DNA from: DASSKP01 sp035695045
GTDB taxonomy: Bacteria; Actinomycetota; Actinomycetes; JAFAQI01
Length of the DNA: 64,000 nucleotides
Direction of reading: 5' to 3'
Assembly: GCA_035695045.1 (NCBI GenBank)
Contig: DASSEX010000085.1
Location: 38,088 to 102,087, forward strand
A model generated the notes under the pieces. The model worked only from the letters and a program-made list of their open reading frames with translations. It had not been told where the DNA came from and did not search any database. Made by a program: the position numbers and the translations under genes. Below are positions 25,840-35,191 of this stretch, in pieces (position 1 is the stretch's first letter; each line of letters opens with the position of its first letter).

Positions 25840-26736
25840 TCAGGTCCTGCCGGCGGTGAACATCCCGACGACGTCCGGGATCGCGTTGTTGCAGAGCACG
25901 TCGACATCGATGAGCTTGCCCTGGGCGCTGGCGACGTACTGCGCCATCTCGGCCGGTCGCCCGCCGAGGCCTGCCTTGCACAACGGCTGCACATCGCGGT
26001 AGTCGATGACCGACGTCGCGAGCCAGACCGGCATCGTCAACCTCGCGCCGCCGGTGATCTGCTGCCACATCGGCACCGACGAGTAGACGCCGACAGTCAG
26101 TCCACGCGCCTGCAAGGCGTGGGCGGCTCCGTTGATGACGGCAACGTTGGTCGCCGCGTCGTTCGACCAGTGGTTGAGCACCTCGACGTCGAGCCAGATC
26201 GTCTGCACCGCCAGGCCGGCGTGACGGGCGCGAGCCAGGCCGTCGATGGCTGCCCGGGCACCGTAGCTCGTCGCGTCCTCACCGCGCGGAGCGTCGAGGT
26301 TGAGGTAGGCGGCGTAACCGCTGCGCTGTTTCGCGTAGGCGACCTGCTCGGCGAGGCACGGGTTGTCGGTGAAAGGCCGACCGCCGTTGACCCCGACGGT
26401 CGCGAAGCCTGCGGGGAGCGACGGGATGCCGTCGCACTGCGGCCACGACACGTCGACGCCCCAGAACGTCGCGAGCCTCGTCGCTTGCGTGCCGGAAGAA
26501 GTGTGCGCGTCGCGCGGTGCGACCTGCGGGGCCGCGGTCGGCGGCGCCGCAGGCTCGTTGAACGGCGCCTGGACGGTCGATGCGCCCGGCTGCGTCAGCT
26601 GGGTCCCGGGAGGTGCCGCCTCCGAGCCCGGAGCGTTCGCGACCAGGACGCCGGCACCGACCGCGAGCGCAGCGACGATCCCCGCGCCGAGCAGGCGGGT
26701 CGTCGTACGGCGTCCAGGCGGGGCGGCGGACGACAT
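25840..26736 (-). CDS. Secreted GH25-like TIM-barrel protein
   Basis: This 298-residue exported protein has a signal sequence (TRLLGAGIVAALAVGAGVLV, residues about 13-32), a proline/alanine-rich linker (about 40-85) and a glycoside-hydrolase-like barrel beginning FWGVDVSWPQCDG near residue 92. The segment TIWLDVEVLNHW near residue 180 has the Asp-x-Glu arrangement of GH25 muramidases, so cell-wall cleavage is plausible, though the family assignment is remote. The ATG at 26736 is taken; in-frame ATG 26784 and TTG 26799 exist but would bury the signal. Convergent with the EthA-like gene. Confidence 0.78.
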   Translation of the reverse strand: MSSAAPPGRRTTTRLLGAGIVAALAVGAGVLVANAPGSEAAPPGTQLTQPGASTVQAPFNEPAAPPTAAPQVAPRDAHTSSGTQATRLATFWGVDVSWPQCDGIPSLPAGFATVGVNGGRPFTDNPCLAEQVAYAKQRSGYAAYLNLDAPRGEDATSYGARAAIDGLARARHAGLAVQTIWLDVEVLNHWSNDAATNVAVINGAAHALQARGLTVGVYSSVPMWQQITGGARLTMPVWLATSVIDYRDVQPLCKAGLGGRPAEMAQYVASAQGKLIDVDVLCNNAIPDVVGMFTAGRT

Positions 26737-26850
26737 GAGCGAGGAGGCTCCCGGGGAAGCGGGCAAATGGGGCGGTAGGCCCATGGTAAACGGGAACAAA
26801 ACTCCTCGCTGCTACCGTTGGACGTGCAGACGGCGCCATGCCGTCCCTCC

Positions 26851-26869
26851 CGCGGGCGAGTTGCCCGCG
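26851..26869 (+). promoter_or_regulatory. Leader hairpin upstream of the DEAD-box helicase
   Basis: CGCGGGC and GCCCGCG form a 7-bp stem with a GAGTT loop, 89 bases before the helicase ATG, in a 222-base intergenic region. DEAD-box helicase genes are often controlled by structured leaders; function here is unproven. Confidence 0.3.
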
Positions 26870-26958
26870 CGGTCGCAGTTTGTGAGTGCTCCCACCGCCT
26901 CGTCGGTCACCGGGCCTGCTTGCGAAAGTCCGCGGCCCTCGTGACACCTGGAGCACCA

Positions 26959-28398
26959 ATGACTCGCCCCACCTCGGGTGGCGCCACCGCGCGCCGCCGA
27001 CCACGCCCGTCGCACCACCGTCGGACCCCGACCACCCACGCCCGTACGGCGCCACCGCGCACCTCCGCCCTGGAGGCGATGCTCGACGCCGCGGCTGCTC
27101 AGCCTGCGCCCGCGCCGCGCGACTTCGCCCAGCTCGGTCTGCCCGCGCCTCTCGTCACGACGCTCGCGCGGCGTGGCTTCACCGGACCGTTCGCGATCCA
27201 GTCCCGCGCTCTGCCGGACGCGCTTGCCGGACGCGACGTGCTCGGTCGGGCCCAGACCGGCTCGGGCAAGACGCTCGCGTTCGGCCTCGCGGTGATCGCA
27301 CGGCTGCACGCCGGCGACCGCCCGACGCCGGCCACCGCGCCGCGTGCGCTCATCCTCGCGCCGACCCGTGAGCTCGCCAACCAGGTCGCCGACGAGCTGG
27401 CCCCGCTCGCGCACTCGCTCAACCTGCGGGTCGCGCCGGTCTACGGCGGCGCGCCGATGGGGCGGCAGATCGACCGGCTCCGCCGCGGCGTCGACATCCT
27501 CGTCGCGACGCCGGGTCGCCTGCAGGACCTGATCGAGCAGAAGGTCGCCACCCTCGCGCACATCGAGATCACCGTGCTCGACGAGGCGGACCACATGGCC
27601 GATCTCGGGTTCATGCCCGCGGTCACGAAGCTGCTCGACATGACGCCGACCGGCGGTCAGCGCCTGCTGTTCTCCGCCACTCTCGACCGCGGCGTCGACC
27701 GGCTCGCGCAGCGCTATCTCACCGACCCGGCTGCGCACGCCGTCGCGTCGTCCCGCGCGGCGGTCGACACGATGGAACATCGCGTCTTCACCGTGAAGGC
27801 CGAGGACAAGGTCGCGGTCGCCACCGCGATCGCCGCGCGTCCGGCCCGCTCGCTGTTCTTCGTGCGGACCAAGCACGGTGCCGACCGGCTCGCGAAGCAG
27901 CTGACGCGTTCCGGCGCCGATGCCGTGGCGATCCACGGAAACCTCAACCAGAACCAGCGCGAGCGCGCCCTCCGCGCCTTCACGGCGGGCCACAGCCGCG
28001 TGCTCGTCGCGACCGACGTCGCCGCCCGCGGCATCCACGTCGACGACGTCGACCTGGTCGTGCACTTCGACCCGCCGAACGACCACAAGGACTACCTGCA
28101 CCGCTCCGGCCGCACCGCGCGCGCGGGGGCCACCGGCACCGTGCTGTCGCTCGTCGAGCCGGCCCAGTTGCGGAGTGTCGAGAAGCTGCACGCGGACGCG
28201 TCGGTCACGACCACCACCTCGCGGGTCGACGCCTCGCATGCCGATGTCGTCGCGATCGCCACGTCGGGTGAGCCGATCGTCGTCTCCGGCCCGCCGCCTG
28301 CCGCGCCCGGGCCCCAGCCGGTACGCCGGCCGCGCCCGGCAACGCCTCGGCGCGGCGGCGTTCACTCCGGCCGAGGGCGGGAACGCCGGAAAGCGTGA
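26959..28398 (+). CDS. DEAD-box RNA helicase
   Basis: This 479-residue helicase shows all core motifs: Q motif FAIQSRALP, I AQTGSGKT, Ia PTRELANQ, GG/TPGR VATPGRLQDL, II DEAD (VLDEADHMADLGF), III SAT, IV LFFVRTKHGADRLA, V ATDVAARGIHV and VI HRSGRTARAG. A basic Arg/His-rich N-terminal tail (first 40 residues) and a basic Pro/Arg C-terminal tail probably bind RNA. It unwinds structured RNA in ribosome assembly, decay or cold adaptation. Start ATG 26959 follows GGAGCACC. Its stop overlaps the GTG start of the next small gene, so the pair is translationally coupled. Confidence 0.92.
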   Translation: MTRPTSGGATARRRPRPSHHRRTPTTHARTAPPRTSALEAMLDAAAAQPAPAPRDFAQLGLPAPLVTTLARRGFTGPFAIQSRALPDALAGRDVLGRAQTGSGKTLAFGLAVIARLHAGDRPTPATAPRALILAPTRELANQVADELAPLAHSLNLRVAPVYGGAPMGRQIDRLRRGVDILVATPGRLQDLIEQKVATLAHIEITVLDEADHMADLGFMPAVTKLLDMTPTGGQRLLFSATLDRGVDRLAQRYLTDPAAHAVASSRAAVDTMEHRVFTVKAEDKVAVATAIAARPARSLFFVRTKHGADRLAKQLTRSGADAVAIHGNLNQNQRERALRAFTAGHSRVLVATDVAARGIHVDDVDLVVHFDPPNDHKDYLHRSGRTARAGATGTVLSLVEPAQLRSVEKLHADASVTTTTSRVDASHADVVAIATSGEPIVVSGPPPAAPGPQPVRRPRPATPRRGGVHSGRGRERRKA

Positions 28399-28772
28399 GC
28401 AAGCAGTACTACTGGGACCTGCGTAACCCCGACGGCGCGATGCTCGGCCTCGAGTTCGCCCGCGGCGTCTCCGCCCCGACTGACGTGATGCTCGCGCACG
28501 CGTTGCCGGAGCGGGTCGACGTCGTCGTCCGTGACGAGAACGGCAACGTCGTCGCCAGCGGGGACGGGCTCGAGCATCCCGAGACCTCGCCGATCGCGCG
28601 GCTGCGCGTCGACGGCGACACGGTCACGCGGGAGAACATCTGGCCCGGCGAGGGTGAGATCGGCCAGCTGGTGATCCTCCCGGGCGGCGAGGTCGGCACC
28701 GTCTGCGAGTGGACCCATGCCGACGACCACAGCAGCTGGCGCTGGAAGGTCGAGTTCCTCGGCGGCAACTGA
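28395..28772 (+). CDS. Small conserved protein of unknown function
   Basis: This 125-residue soluble protein begins SKQYYWDLRNPDG, contains VDVVVRDENGNVVASGDGL near residue 42 and ends in a Trp-rich SSWRWKVEFLGGN. It looks like a compact mostly-beta domain with no catalytic motif I can name. The GTG start overlaps the helicase TGA (GTGA), implying coupled translation and perhaps a role with the helicase. I do not recognise the family. Confidence 0.75.
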   Translation: MSKQYYWDLRNPDGAMLGLEFARGVSAPTDVMLAHALPERVDVVVRDENGNVVASGDGLEHPETSPIARLRVDGDTVTRENIWPGEGEIGQLVILPGGEVGTVCEWTHADDHSSWRWKVEFLGGN

Positions 28773-28849
28773 CGCGTTGTCCGCGAGCGGCAACTTGCGT
28801 GTTGCGGTGACGTAAGACTCCCGACACATGGATCGGTCACGGTTGACGC

Positions 28850-29590
28850 ATGACCGACCTACTGACGTCAACCACGGACGATCTCGATCTCGATCTCGCG
28901 TTCGGTTTTGCGCGCCTGCGGATCGAGCTTCCTGACCACCCGGGTGCGCTGGCTGCCATCAGCAGAGTGCTGGCTGCCCGCCGGCTCAATGTCGTCGAGC
29001 TGGCGATCCACGAGGTCGACGGCGAGCGAGCGGTCGACGAGATCGTCGTCCACGGCCCCGTCCCTGACCACAGCGAGCTCGCGCCGGCGCTGGCCGGCGC
29101 GGGAGCAGATCTGCTGTCGATCGCGCGGTGCGAGATGCGGGGCGATCCGGTCGTGAGCGCCCTCACGTGGGTCACGGCCACGCTCAAGGCGCCGAGTCGT
29201 CGCAGCGCGCTCGCGACCGGTCTGCGCACGCTGACCGGGCTCGACAACCTCTACGTCGCCGCTGTCGAGGAGGCCGTGCTCTGGCCGATCGGAGCGGCCG
29301 CCGTGCGAGCGGGCCGCCTTGTCCTGCAGCGGCTCGCGCAGTCGCCCGAACCGTTGCGCACGGTGTCCGACGGAACCGGCTCCGGCGTGTGGGTGCTCGC
29401 GGCGCCCGACTCCGGTGACCCGTCCCTCGTGGTCCTTGCCGCACGGCCGTACTCGATGCGGTTCACCGCCACGGAGCTCAACCGGCTGTCAGCCGTGCTC
29501 GACTGCCGTCGCGGTCTTGTCGACGCCCGGACGCATCCGGCCGACACCACGTTGATGCGCTGGTCGCGCGGGCTGGCCGGCAACGCCTGA
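28850..29590 (+). CDS. ACT-domain protein
   Basis: This 246-residue protein has an ACT domain near residues 20-90 (RLRIELPDHPGALAAISRVL then RRLNVVELAIHEVDG), a small-molecule (often amino-acid) binding fold. The C-terminal 140 residues contain VLAAPDSGDPSLVVLAARPY and FTATELNRLSAVLDC, resembling the tail of other actinobacterial ACT sensory proteins but with no enzyme motif. It is probably regulatory. It stands alone, 77 bases after the small conserved gene. Confidence 0.78.
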   Translation: MTDLLTSTTDDLDLDLAFGFARLRIELPDHPGALAAISRVLAARRLNVVELAIHEVDGERAVDEIVVHGPVPDHSELAPALAGAGADLLSIARCEMRGDPVVSALTWVTATLKAPSRRSALATGLRTLTGLDNLYVAAVEEAVLWPIGAAAVRAGRLVLQRLAQSPEPLRTVSDGTGSGVWVLAAPDSGDPSLVVLAARPYSMRFTATELNRLSAVLDCRRGLVDARTHPADTTLMRWSRGLAGNA

Positions 29591-29672
29591 ACCTCCCTGG
29601 AAGAAAGGCGCGCAAAACCGCAGAATTCGGTTCGGATACCCGTCGTCCGTCCCAGCCGGAGGTCTGCTCTCC

Positions 29673-31544
29673 ATGTCGCGCCGCTTCGCGCCGCGCCGGC
29701 TCGTCATCGCCGGCACCGCACTCGCCCTTGCCGTTCCCGCCACGGTCGCGGCCGTCCAGGCCTCCGCCGACTCCACGTCGGGCCCGCTCGGCCTGACCTG
29801 CGCTTCCCAGTCGAGCGACGGGGTCAGCTACTCGTTGTGCTCGGGCGAGATCCCGAGTTTCGACGGCATCGGGCTGGACGTCGACCTCACGCTGCCGGCC
29901 GGCGCCACGGCGCCGTACCCGACGATCCTGATGATGCACGGCTGGGGCAACAACAAGCACGAGTGGGAGTCGTCGACGAAGGACGGCGACGGCGCCGACA
30001 AGTACCACTGGAACAACGTCTGGTTCGCCTCCCGCGGCATCGCGACGCTCACCTACACGGCGCGCGGCTTCGGTGAGTCGTGCGGCATCACCGACACCGA
30101 CGCCAACTGCCCGAAGACGGGTGTGCACCTCGCCGACCGTCGATGGGAGACGAAGGACAGCCAGACGCTGCTCGGCGACCTCGTCGACGCGGGTGTCGCG
30201 GACCCGAGCCGGCTCGCGGCGTCGGGCGGCTCCTACGGCGGCGGCCAGTCGTGGCTGCTCGCGACGTCGATGCCATGGCAGTCGGCGAAGGGCACGACGC
30301 TGCAGCTGTCCGCGGCGGTGCCGAAGTACCCGTGGACCGACCTCGCCTACTCGCTCGCGCCGAACGGCCGCGAGAACGACGACCCGTACGTCCTCGCGGA
30401 CGACACCGACCACACGACGCCGTACGGCGTGGAGAAGCTGTCGTACGACGGCGGTCTGTACGCCACCGGCCGGTCGAGCGGTCACGGTCGCTACAACCCG
30501 CCGGACGGCCTGCCCGACGACCCGGCCTCGCAGCTCGACGCGCTGTTCGCGTGGACCAACAAGGGCGAGCCCTACGACGAGCCGGTGTCGCAGACGTTCA
30601 TCCAGGACTTCCGCAACAAGTCGGCCTACTACGCGGACCCGTACTTCGCCGGCGTGAAGCAGTACTACGACACCGACGGCGCCAGCGGCGTGAAGCCGGT
30701 GCCCGTCTTCTCGATCCAGGGCTTCACCGACCCGCTGTTCCCGGCGGTCGAGACGCTGCAGATGTACCGCAAGCTCAAGGCGTTCGACCCGGACTACCCC
30801 GTCTACATCGCGTTCGGCGATGTCGGCCACTCCAACGCGCAGAACGTTCCGGCGCAGTGGAAGTGGCTCAACACCGCGGCCAACCAGTTCCTCGGTCAGC
30901 AGCTCCTGGCTCAGGGCAACGGCACGCCGACCACGTCCGTGACTGCATTCGTCACGCACTGCCCGGCGGCTGACACTGACCAGCACTACTCCGGCACGTC
31001 ATGGGACGCGATTCGCAGTGGCGTCATCACGGCGACGTCGGCCTCGAGCCGTACGACGACCAACCCGGCCACCGACACGACCGGTCTCGCCGACGACCCG
31101 ATCACCAACAGTGGCTGCCTCACGACCTCGTCGTCGTCGAACGACGCGGCCAGCTCCTGGTCGTGGACGGTGCCGGCATCCGGGTTCACGCAGCTCGGCC
31201 TCCCGCGCCTCACCTTCGGCACCTGGTCGATGGCCGGGACGGACGCGACGCTCGCGGTCCGGCTGTGGGACGTCGGCCCGGACGGCAGCAAGACCCTTGC
31301 CGACCGCGGCATCTACCGCATCACCAGCGCGACCGATGACCAGGCGAAGCCGCTGTCGTTCGAGCTCTACGGCAACTGCTGGGACTGGCAGGCCGGCCAC
31401 ACCATGCAGCTGCAGGTGACGCAGGTGGACACGCCCTACTTCCGCCCGGACAACGAGTCGAGCACGCTCACGCTGAGCGCGCCGAAGCTCGATGTCCCGA
31501 CCGCGGAGACGCACGCCGGCACGCCACCACTCGTCGCGCCGTAG
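29673..31544 (+). CDS. Secreted CocE/X-Pro dipeptidyl-peptidase-type hydrolase (paralogue 1)
   Basis: This 623-residue protein has a signal peptide (RRLVIAGTALALAVPATVAA, cleavage near residue 32) and an alpha/beta hydrolase core: oxyanion turn MMHGWGNNKHEWES near residue 87, nucleophile elbow GGSYGGG with Ser187, acid loop GFTDPLFP near 350 and catalytic His in FGDVGHSNA near 388. A C-terminal beta domain of about 130 residues matches the jelly-roll of X-Pro dipeptidyl-peptidase/cocaine esterase proteins. It probably cleaves peptides or esters outside the cell. The N-terminal pattern is shared with the gene at 62571, so these are paralogues. Confidence 0.87.
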   Translation: MSRRFAPRRLVIAGTALALAVPATVAAVQASADSTSGPLGLTCASQSSDGVSYSLCSGEIPSFDGIGLDVDLTLPAGATAPYPTILMMHGWGNNKHEWESSTKDGDGADKYHWNNVWFASRGIATLTYTARGFGESCGITDTDANCPKTGVHLADRRWETKDSQTLLGDLVDAGVADPSRLAASGGSYGGGQSWLLATSMPWQSAKGTTLQLSAAVPKYPWTDLAYSLAPNGRENDDPYVLADDTDHTTPYGVEKLSYDGGLYATGRSSGHGRYNPPDGLPDDPASQLDALFAWTNKGEPYDEPVSQTFIQDFRNKSAYYADPYFAGVKQYYDTDGASGVKPVPVFSIQGFTDPLFPAVETLQMYRKLKAFDPDYPVYIAFGDVGHSNAQNVPAQWKWLNTAANQFLGQQLLAQGNGTPTTSVTAFVTHCPAADTDQHYSGTSWDAIRSGVITATSASSRTTTNPATDTTGLADDPITNSGCLTTSSSSNDAASSWSWTVPASGFTQLGLPRLTFGTWSMAGTDATLAVRLWDVGPDGSKTLADRGIYRITSATDDQAKPLSFELYGNCWDWQAGHTMQLQVTQVDTPYFRPDNESSTLTLSAPKLDVPTAETHAGTPPLVAP

Positions 31545-31547
31545 GGC

Positions 31548-33908
31548 TCACGCGACTGGATGACGCCGCTGCGGTTCGCGGCCCGCGGGTTGCTGCGGCC
31601 GCGGCTGCGGCGGCGTCGCCGGGATCGGCAGCGTCACCGCTTCGTGCTCGGTCAGCTCGAAGGCCTCCCCGTGGTGCGTGAGGTGCAGCCTGGTGCCGCC
31701 GTCGGTCAGCGCGTACGTCGCCTTGTCCGGGCGGATGTCCACGCGCAGCCGCGCGCCGCGGTAGAGGAGGTTGAACCGCAGCCGGCTCAGCCCGCCGGGC
31801 AGTCGCGGCGCGAACGTCAGCCGGCCGGAGTGGTCTCGCGTCCCGCCGAACCCGCACACCAACGCCGACCAGGCGCCCGCCAGTGACGCCATGTGCAGGC
31901 CGTCGCGGGTGTTGTGCTTGAGGTCGCGTAGGTCGACGAGCGCGGCTTCCGCGGCGTAGTCCAGCGCAAGGTCGAGGTGACCGACCTCGGCCGCGATGAC
32001 CGCCTGTGTCGAGGCCGACAGCGACGAGTCGCGCACGGTCAGCGCCTCGTAGTAGTCGAAGTTGCGACGCTTCTGTTCGGGGGTGAACGCGTCGCCGCAC
32101 AGCTGCATCGCCAGCACGAGGTCGGCCTGCTTGACGACCTGCTTCCGATAGAGGTCGAAGTAGGGGTAGTGCAGGAGCAGCGGGTAGTGATCCGCGGGGG
32201 TTGCTTGGAAGTCCCAGGTCGCATGCTCGGTGAACGACTCGTCCTGCGGGTGGACCTGCAGATGCTCGTCGTACGGGATGACCATGTCGTTGGCGGCATC
32301 GCGCCAGCTCGCGGTCTCCTCGACGTCCACGCCGAGCTCGCGCGCGTCCTCCGGGTGCCTTGCGCACACCTCCGCAGCCGCGAGCATGTTGCGCCGGGCC
32401 ATCAGGTTGGTGAACACGTTGTTGTCGACGAGGGCGCTGTATTCGTCCGGGCCCGTGACGCCGTCGATCCGGAAGCGCCCCTGGGTGTCGTGATGACCGA
32501 GGCTGCGCCACAGCCGTGCCGTCTCGACGAGGATGAGCAGAGCGGTGGTGCGCTCGAACTCCCCGTCGCCGGTCGCGTTCACATAGCGGATCGCGGCGTC
32601 CGCGATGTCGGCGTTGATGTGGAACGCCGCCGTGCTCGCCGGCCAGTAGGCGGAGCATTCCTCGCCGTGAATCGTGCGCCAGGGGAAGGCCGCACCCTGC
32701 AGGCCGAGCTGCTGCGCGCGCACGCGCGCCTGGTCGATCGTGAAGCAGCGCCAGCGCAGCTCGTCGGCCGCCGCGTGCGGGATGGTGTAGGTGAGCATGG
32801 GCAGGACGAACGTCTCGGTGTCCCAGAAGCAGTGCCCGTCGTATCCGTTGCCCGTCAGGCCCTTCGCCGGAATCGGGCGTCGCTCCGCCCGGGCACCCGC
32901 CTGCATGACGTGGAAGAGCGCGAAGCGCACCGCCTGCTGGAGCTCCGCGTCGCCGTCGACCTCGACGTCGGCACCGTCCCAGAAGTCGTCGAGGAAGTCG
33001 CGCTGCTCCTTCACGAGCCCGGCCCAGCCGGCGTGCTTCGCGCCGGTGAGAGCAGCCGCGACCTGGTCACGCACCGCCGGCACCGAGCGCAACGACGACC
33101 AGCCGTAGGAGAGGTACTTCACGACCTCGAGTCGCTCACCCGGCTGGAGCACGAGGGTGATCGACATCCGGGCGAGGTCGGGGTAGAGCTCGTTGTGGGT
33201 CGCGAGGTCCTTGACCCCGCTGACGTCGTGGTCCATCGCCGCGGCCATCCGCAGACTGCTCTCCTTGGTGGAGTGCACGAGGACGGCGGCAAGGTCGTGC
33301 TGTGCCTGATGCTCCGCCCGCAGCGGGTTGGAGACCGTGCTCGCGACCCGCGGATCGCCTTCGACACTCGGCAGCTGCTCGTTGGCGACGAGCTCGGACT
33401 GTACGACGACCCTGATGGGCTGGTCGTCGAGCGCTTCGACCCGGTAGCGCACCGCTGCGACCGCTCGTTGGGTCAGCGAGACGAGCCGCGTCGACTCGAT
33501 GTGCACGCGTCGATGGGTCGGGGTGATCCAGTCGACGTCACGCGTCAGAGTGCCGGCGCGGAGGTCGAGGACGCGTTCGTGTGAGCAGACCTCGCCGTAG
33601 CGCAGGTCGAACGGCTCGTCGTCGACCAGCAGGCGGATCAGCTTGCCGTTGGTGACGTTGATCAGTGTCTGGCCGTCCTCCGGGTAGCCGTAGCCGGCTT
33701 CCGCATAAGGCAGCGGACGGCGTTCGTAGAAGCCGTTGAGATAGGTGCCGGGCAGCGCATGCGGCTCACCCTCGTCGAGGTTTCCGCGCAGCCCGATGTG
33801 GCCGTTGGAGAGCGCGAACATCGACTCCGACTGGCTCAGCAGATCGGCGTCGAACCGAGTCTCCCGGAGGACCCACGGCTCGACCGGGAACACCTGGTCC
33901 GAGATCAC
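31548..33908 (-). CDS. Glycoside hydrolase family 65 disaccharide phosphorylase
   Basis: This 786-residue enzyme has the GH65 layout: N-terminal beta-sandwich with FALSNGHIGLRGNLDEG near residue 30 and an (alpha/alpha)6 barrel with GHCFWDTETFVLPML near residue 335; the general acid Glu489 lies in VTGPDEYSALVDNN. GH65 enzymes phosphorolyse trehalose, kojibiose, maltose or nigerose with inversion, giving beta-glucose-1-phosphate. Long in-frame codons upstream belong to the antisense of the next gene, so the GTG at 33908, overlapping the beta-phosphoglucomutase stop (GTGA), is the start. The pair turns a disaccharide into glucose plus glucose-6-phosphate. Which disaccharide is not readable. Confidence 0.92.
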   Translation of the reverse strand: MISDQVFPVEPWVLRETRFDADLLSQSESMFALSNGHIGLRGNLDEGEPHALPGTYLNGFYERRPLPYAEAGYGYPEDGQTLINVTNGKLIRLLVDDEPFDLRYGEVCSHERVLDLRAGTLTRDVDWITPTHRRVHIESTRLVSLTQRAVAAVRYRVEALDDQPIRVVVQSELVANEQLPSVEGDPRVASTVSNPLRAEHQAQHDLAAVLVHSTKESSLRMAAAMDHDVSGVKDLATHNELYPDLARMSITLVLQPGERLEVVKYLSYGWSSLRSVPAVRDQVAAALTGAKHAGWAGLVKEQRDFLDDFWDGADVEVDGDAELQQAVRFALFHVMQAGARAERRPIPAKGLTGNGYDGHCFWDTETFVLPMLTYTIPHAAADELRWRCFTIDQARVRAQQLGLQGAAFPWRTIHGEECSAYWPASTAAFHINADIADAAIRYVNATGDGEFERTTALLILVETARLWRSLGHHDTQGRFRIDGVTGPDEYSALVDNNVFTNLMARRNMLAAAEVCARHPEDARELGVDVEETASWRDAANDMVIPYDEHLQVHPQDESFTEHATWDFQATPADHYPLLLHYPYFDLYRKQVVKQADLVLAMQLCGDAFTPEQKRRNFDYYEALTVRDSSLSASTQAVIAAEVGHLDLALDYAAEAALVDLRDLKHNTRDGLHMASLAGAWSALVCGFGGTRDHSGRLTFAPRLPGGLSRLRFNLLYRGARLRVDIRPDKATYALTDGGTRLHLTHHGEAFELTEHEAVTLPIPATPPQPRPQQPAGREPQRRHPVA

Positions 33909-34669
33909 GCGAGCAGCTCGCTCAGGTCGCGGACGACGACATCGGCGCCGTGTGACCGGAGCTCGTCGGCCTGGCCGACCCGGTCGACGCCGACGACGAT
34001 GCCGAAGTTGCCGGCCCGGCCGGCGGCGACACCGGCCAGAGCGTCCTCGAACACCGCTGCGGCATCCGGCCCGACGCCGAGCTCGGCCGCGCCCGCGAGG
34101 AACGTGTCGGGCGCCGGCTTGCCCTTGAGGCCGCGTTGTTTCGCCACGACGCCGTCGATGCGCGCGTCGAAGCAGTCCGTGAGGCCGGTGCACTCCAGGA
34201 CGTCCAGGGTGTTGGCGCTGCTCGACACGACTGCGGTCTTCAGGCCGGCCGACCGCACCTTGCGGACGTAGTCGACCGACCCGGGATAGGTCTCGACCCC
34301 GTCCTCGTGGATCTTCGCGAGCACGAGGTCGTTCTTCCGGTTGCTCAGGCCCTGGATGGTCGGCGCACCGGGCGGGTCGTTCTCGCTGCCTTCCGCCAGC
34401 TCGATGCCGCGAGACGCGAGGAAGTCGCGGGTGCCGTCGAGCCGCGGCTTGCCGTCGACGTACTCGTCGTAGTCGTGACCTGCGTCGAACTCGACGTACG
34501 GCGTCCCGGTCTGTTCGGCATGCCGGCGAAGGAACTCGTCGAACATCTGTTTCCATGCCGCCGCGTGCACCTTGGCGGTCTGCGTCAGCACCCCGTCGAG
34601 GTCGAAGAGGCAGACGGTCACGGCTGCGGGCAGCCCGAAGTGCTCGTTGTCATCGACCACATGGGGCAT
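33905..34669 (-). CDS. pgmB: Beta-phosphoglucomutase-like HAD phosphatase/mutase
   Basis: This 254-residue HAD-superfamily protein has motif I LFDLDGVLTQT (nucleophile Asp23, Asp25), motif II VVSSSANTLDVL, the Lys of motif III in LKGKPAPDTF and motif IV VFEDALAGVAAGRAG. The HAD class with a large helical cap fits beta-phosphoglucomutases. It is translationally coupled to the downstream GH65 phosphorylase, a classical pair, which makes the mutase call strong. Start is ATG 34669 just before the cupin gene; longer in-frame starts are antisense of that gene. Confidence 0.9.
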   Translation of the reverse strand: MPHVVDDNEHFGLPAAVTVCLFDLDGVLTQTAKVHAAAWKQMFDEFLRRHAEQTGTPYVEFDAGHDYDEYVDGKPRLDGTRDFLASRGIELAEGSENDPPGAPTIQGLSNRKNDLVLAKIHEDGVETYPGSVDYVRKVRSAGLKTAVVSSSANTLDVLECTGLTDCFDARIDGVVAKQRGLKGKPAPDTFLAGAAELGVGPDAAAVFEDALAGVAAGRAGNFGIVVGVDRVGQADELRSHGADVVVRDLSELLA

Positions 34670-34680
34670 TCTGCCCGAAC

Positions 34681-35124
34681 TCAGCAGAGACAGAACTCCA
34701 CGTCGTACTTCTGCAGGACTCCGAACAGCGCCATGCCATCCGGCTGCCAGTCGCTGTCCCGCGCGACCTCCCACAGGTCGCAGAACATCTCGCCGGTGCG
34801 CAGTGCCGGCGTCGTGCGCCACCGCATGACGACTCCGTCGTCGGTCGCCCACATCTGATGCGCGGTGTCGGCCGGGACCTCGATCTCCTCACCGACGGCG
34901 ACGCTGTGCCGGCTGCCGTCGACGATCGCCTCGATCGCGCCGGCCAGCACGGTGAAGTGCTCGGCCTGCGACGGATGCTTGTGCATCGGGGGCGGCGGGT
35001 TGTTGGGCGGATACGTCACCTCGATCTCGAGGTAGCTGCCCCCGGTCGACTCGGCCGTCGCGAGAAAGACCGTCTTCGTGCCCGCCTTGGGGTTGATCAA
35101 CTCGGTTCCGACCTCGGGAGTCAC
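34681..35124 (-). CDS. Cupin domain protein
   Basis: This 147-residue single-domain cupin has the metal-binding motif PPMHKHPSQAEHFTVLAG near residue 47 and a second strand pair PADTAHQMWATDDG near 84. It may be a metal-dependent enzyme or a ligand-binding protein; no activity is assigned. It lies 11 bases upstream of the pgmB-like gene on the same strand and may be the first gene of that operon. It is divergent from the MMPL transporter with 67 bases between. Confidence 0.85.
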   Translation of the reverse strand: MTPEVGTELINPKAGTKTVFLATAESTGGSYLEIEVTYPPNNPPPPMHKHPSQAEHFTVLAGAIEAIVDGSRHSVAVGEEIEVPADTAHQMWATDDGVVMRWRTTPALRTGEMFCDLWEVARDSDWQPDGMALFGVLQKYDVEFCLC

Positions 35125-35191
35125 GCCGGTAACCTTAGGTGGCGCAAGCGGGGGATTTCTTGCCGTTGCGGAACGTCACAGGGGGACAAAG

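Noticed and set aside
33909..34556. N-terminal extension of the GH65 protein
   Set aside because: Antisense-like reading of the beta-phosphoglucomutase gene; the GTG at 33908 overlapping its stop is a clean start.
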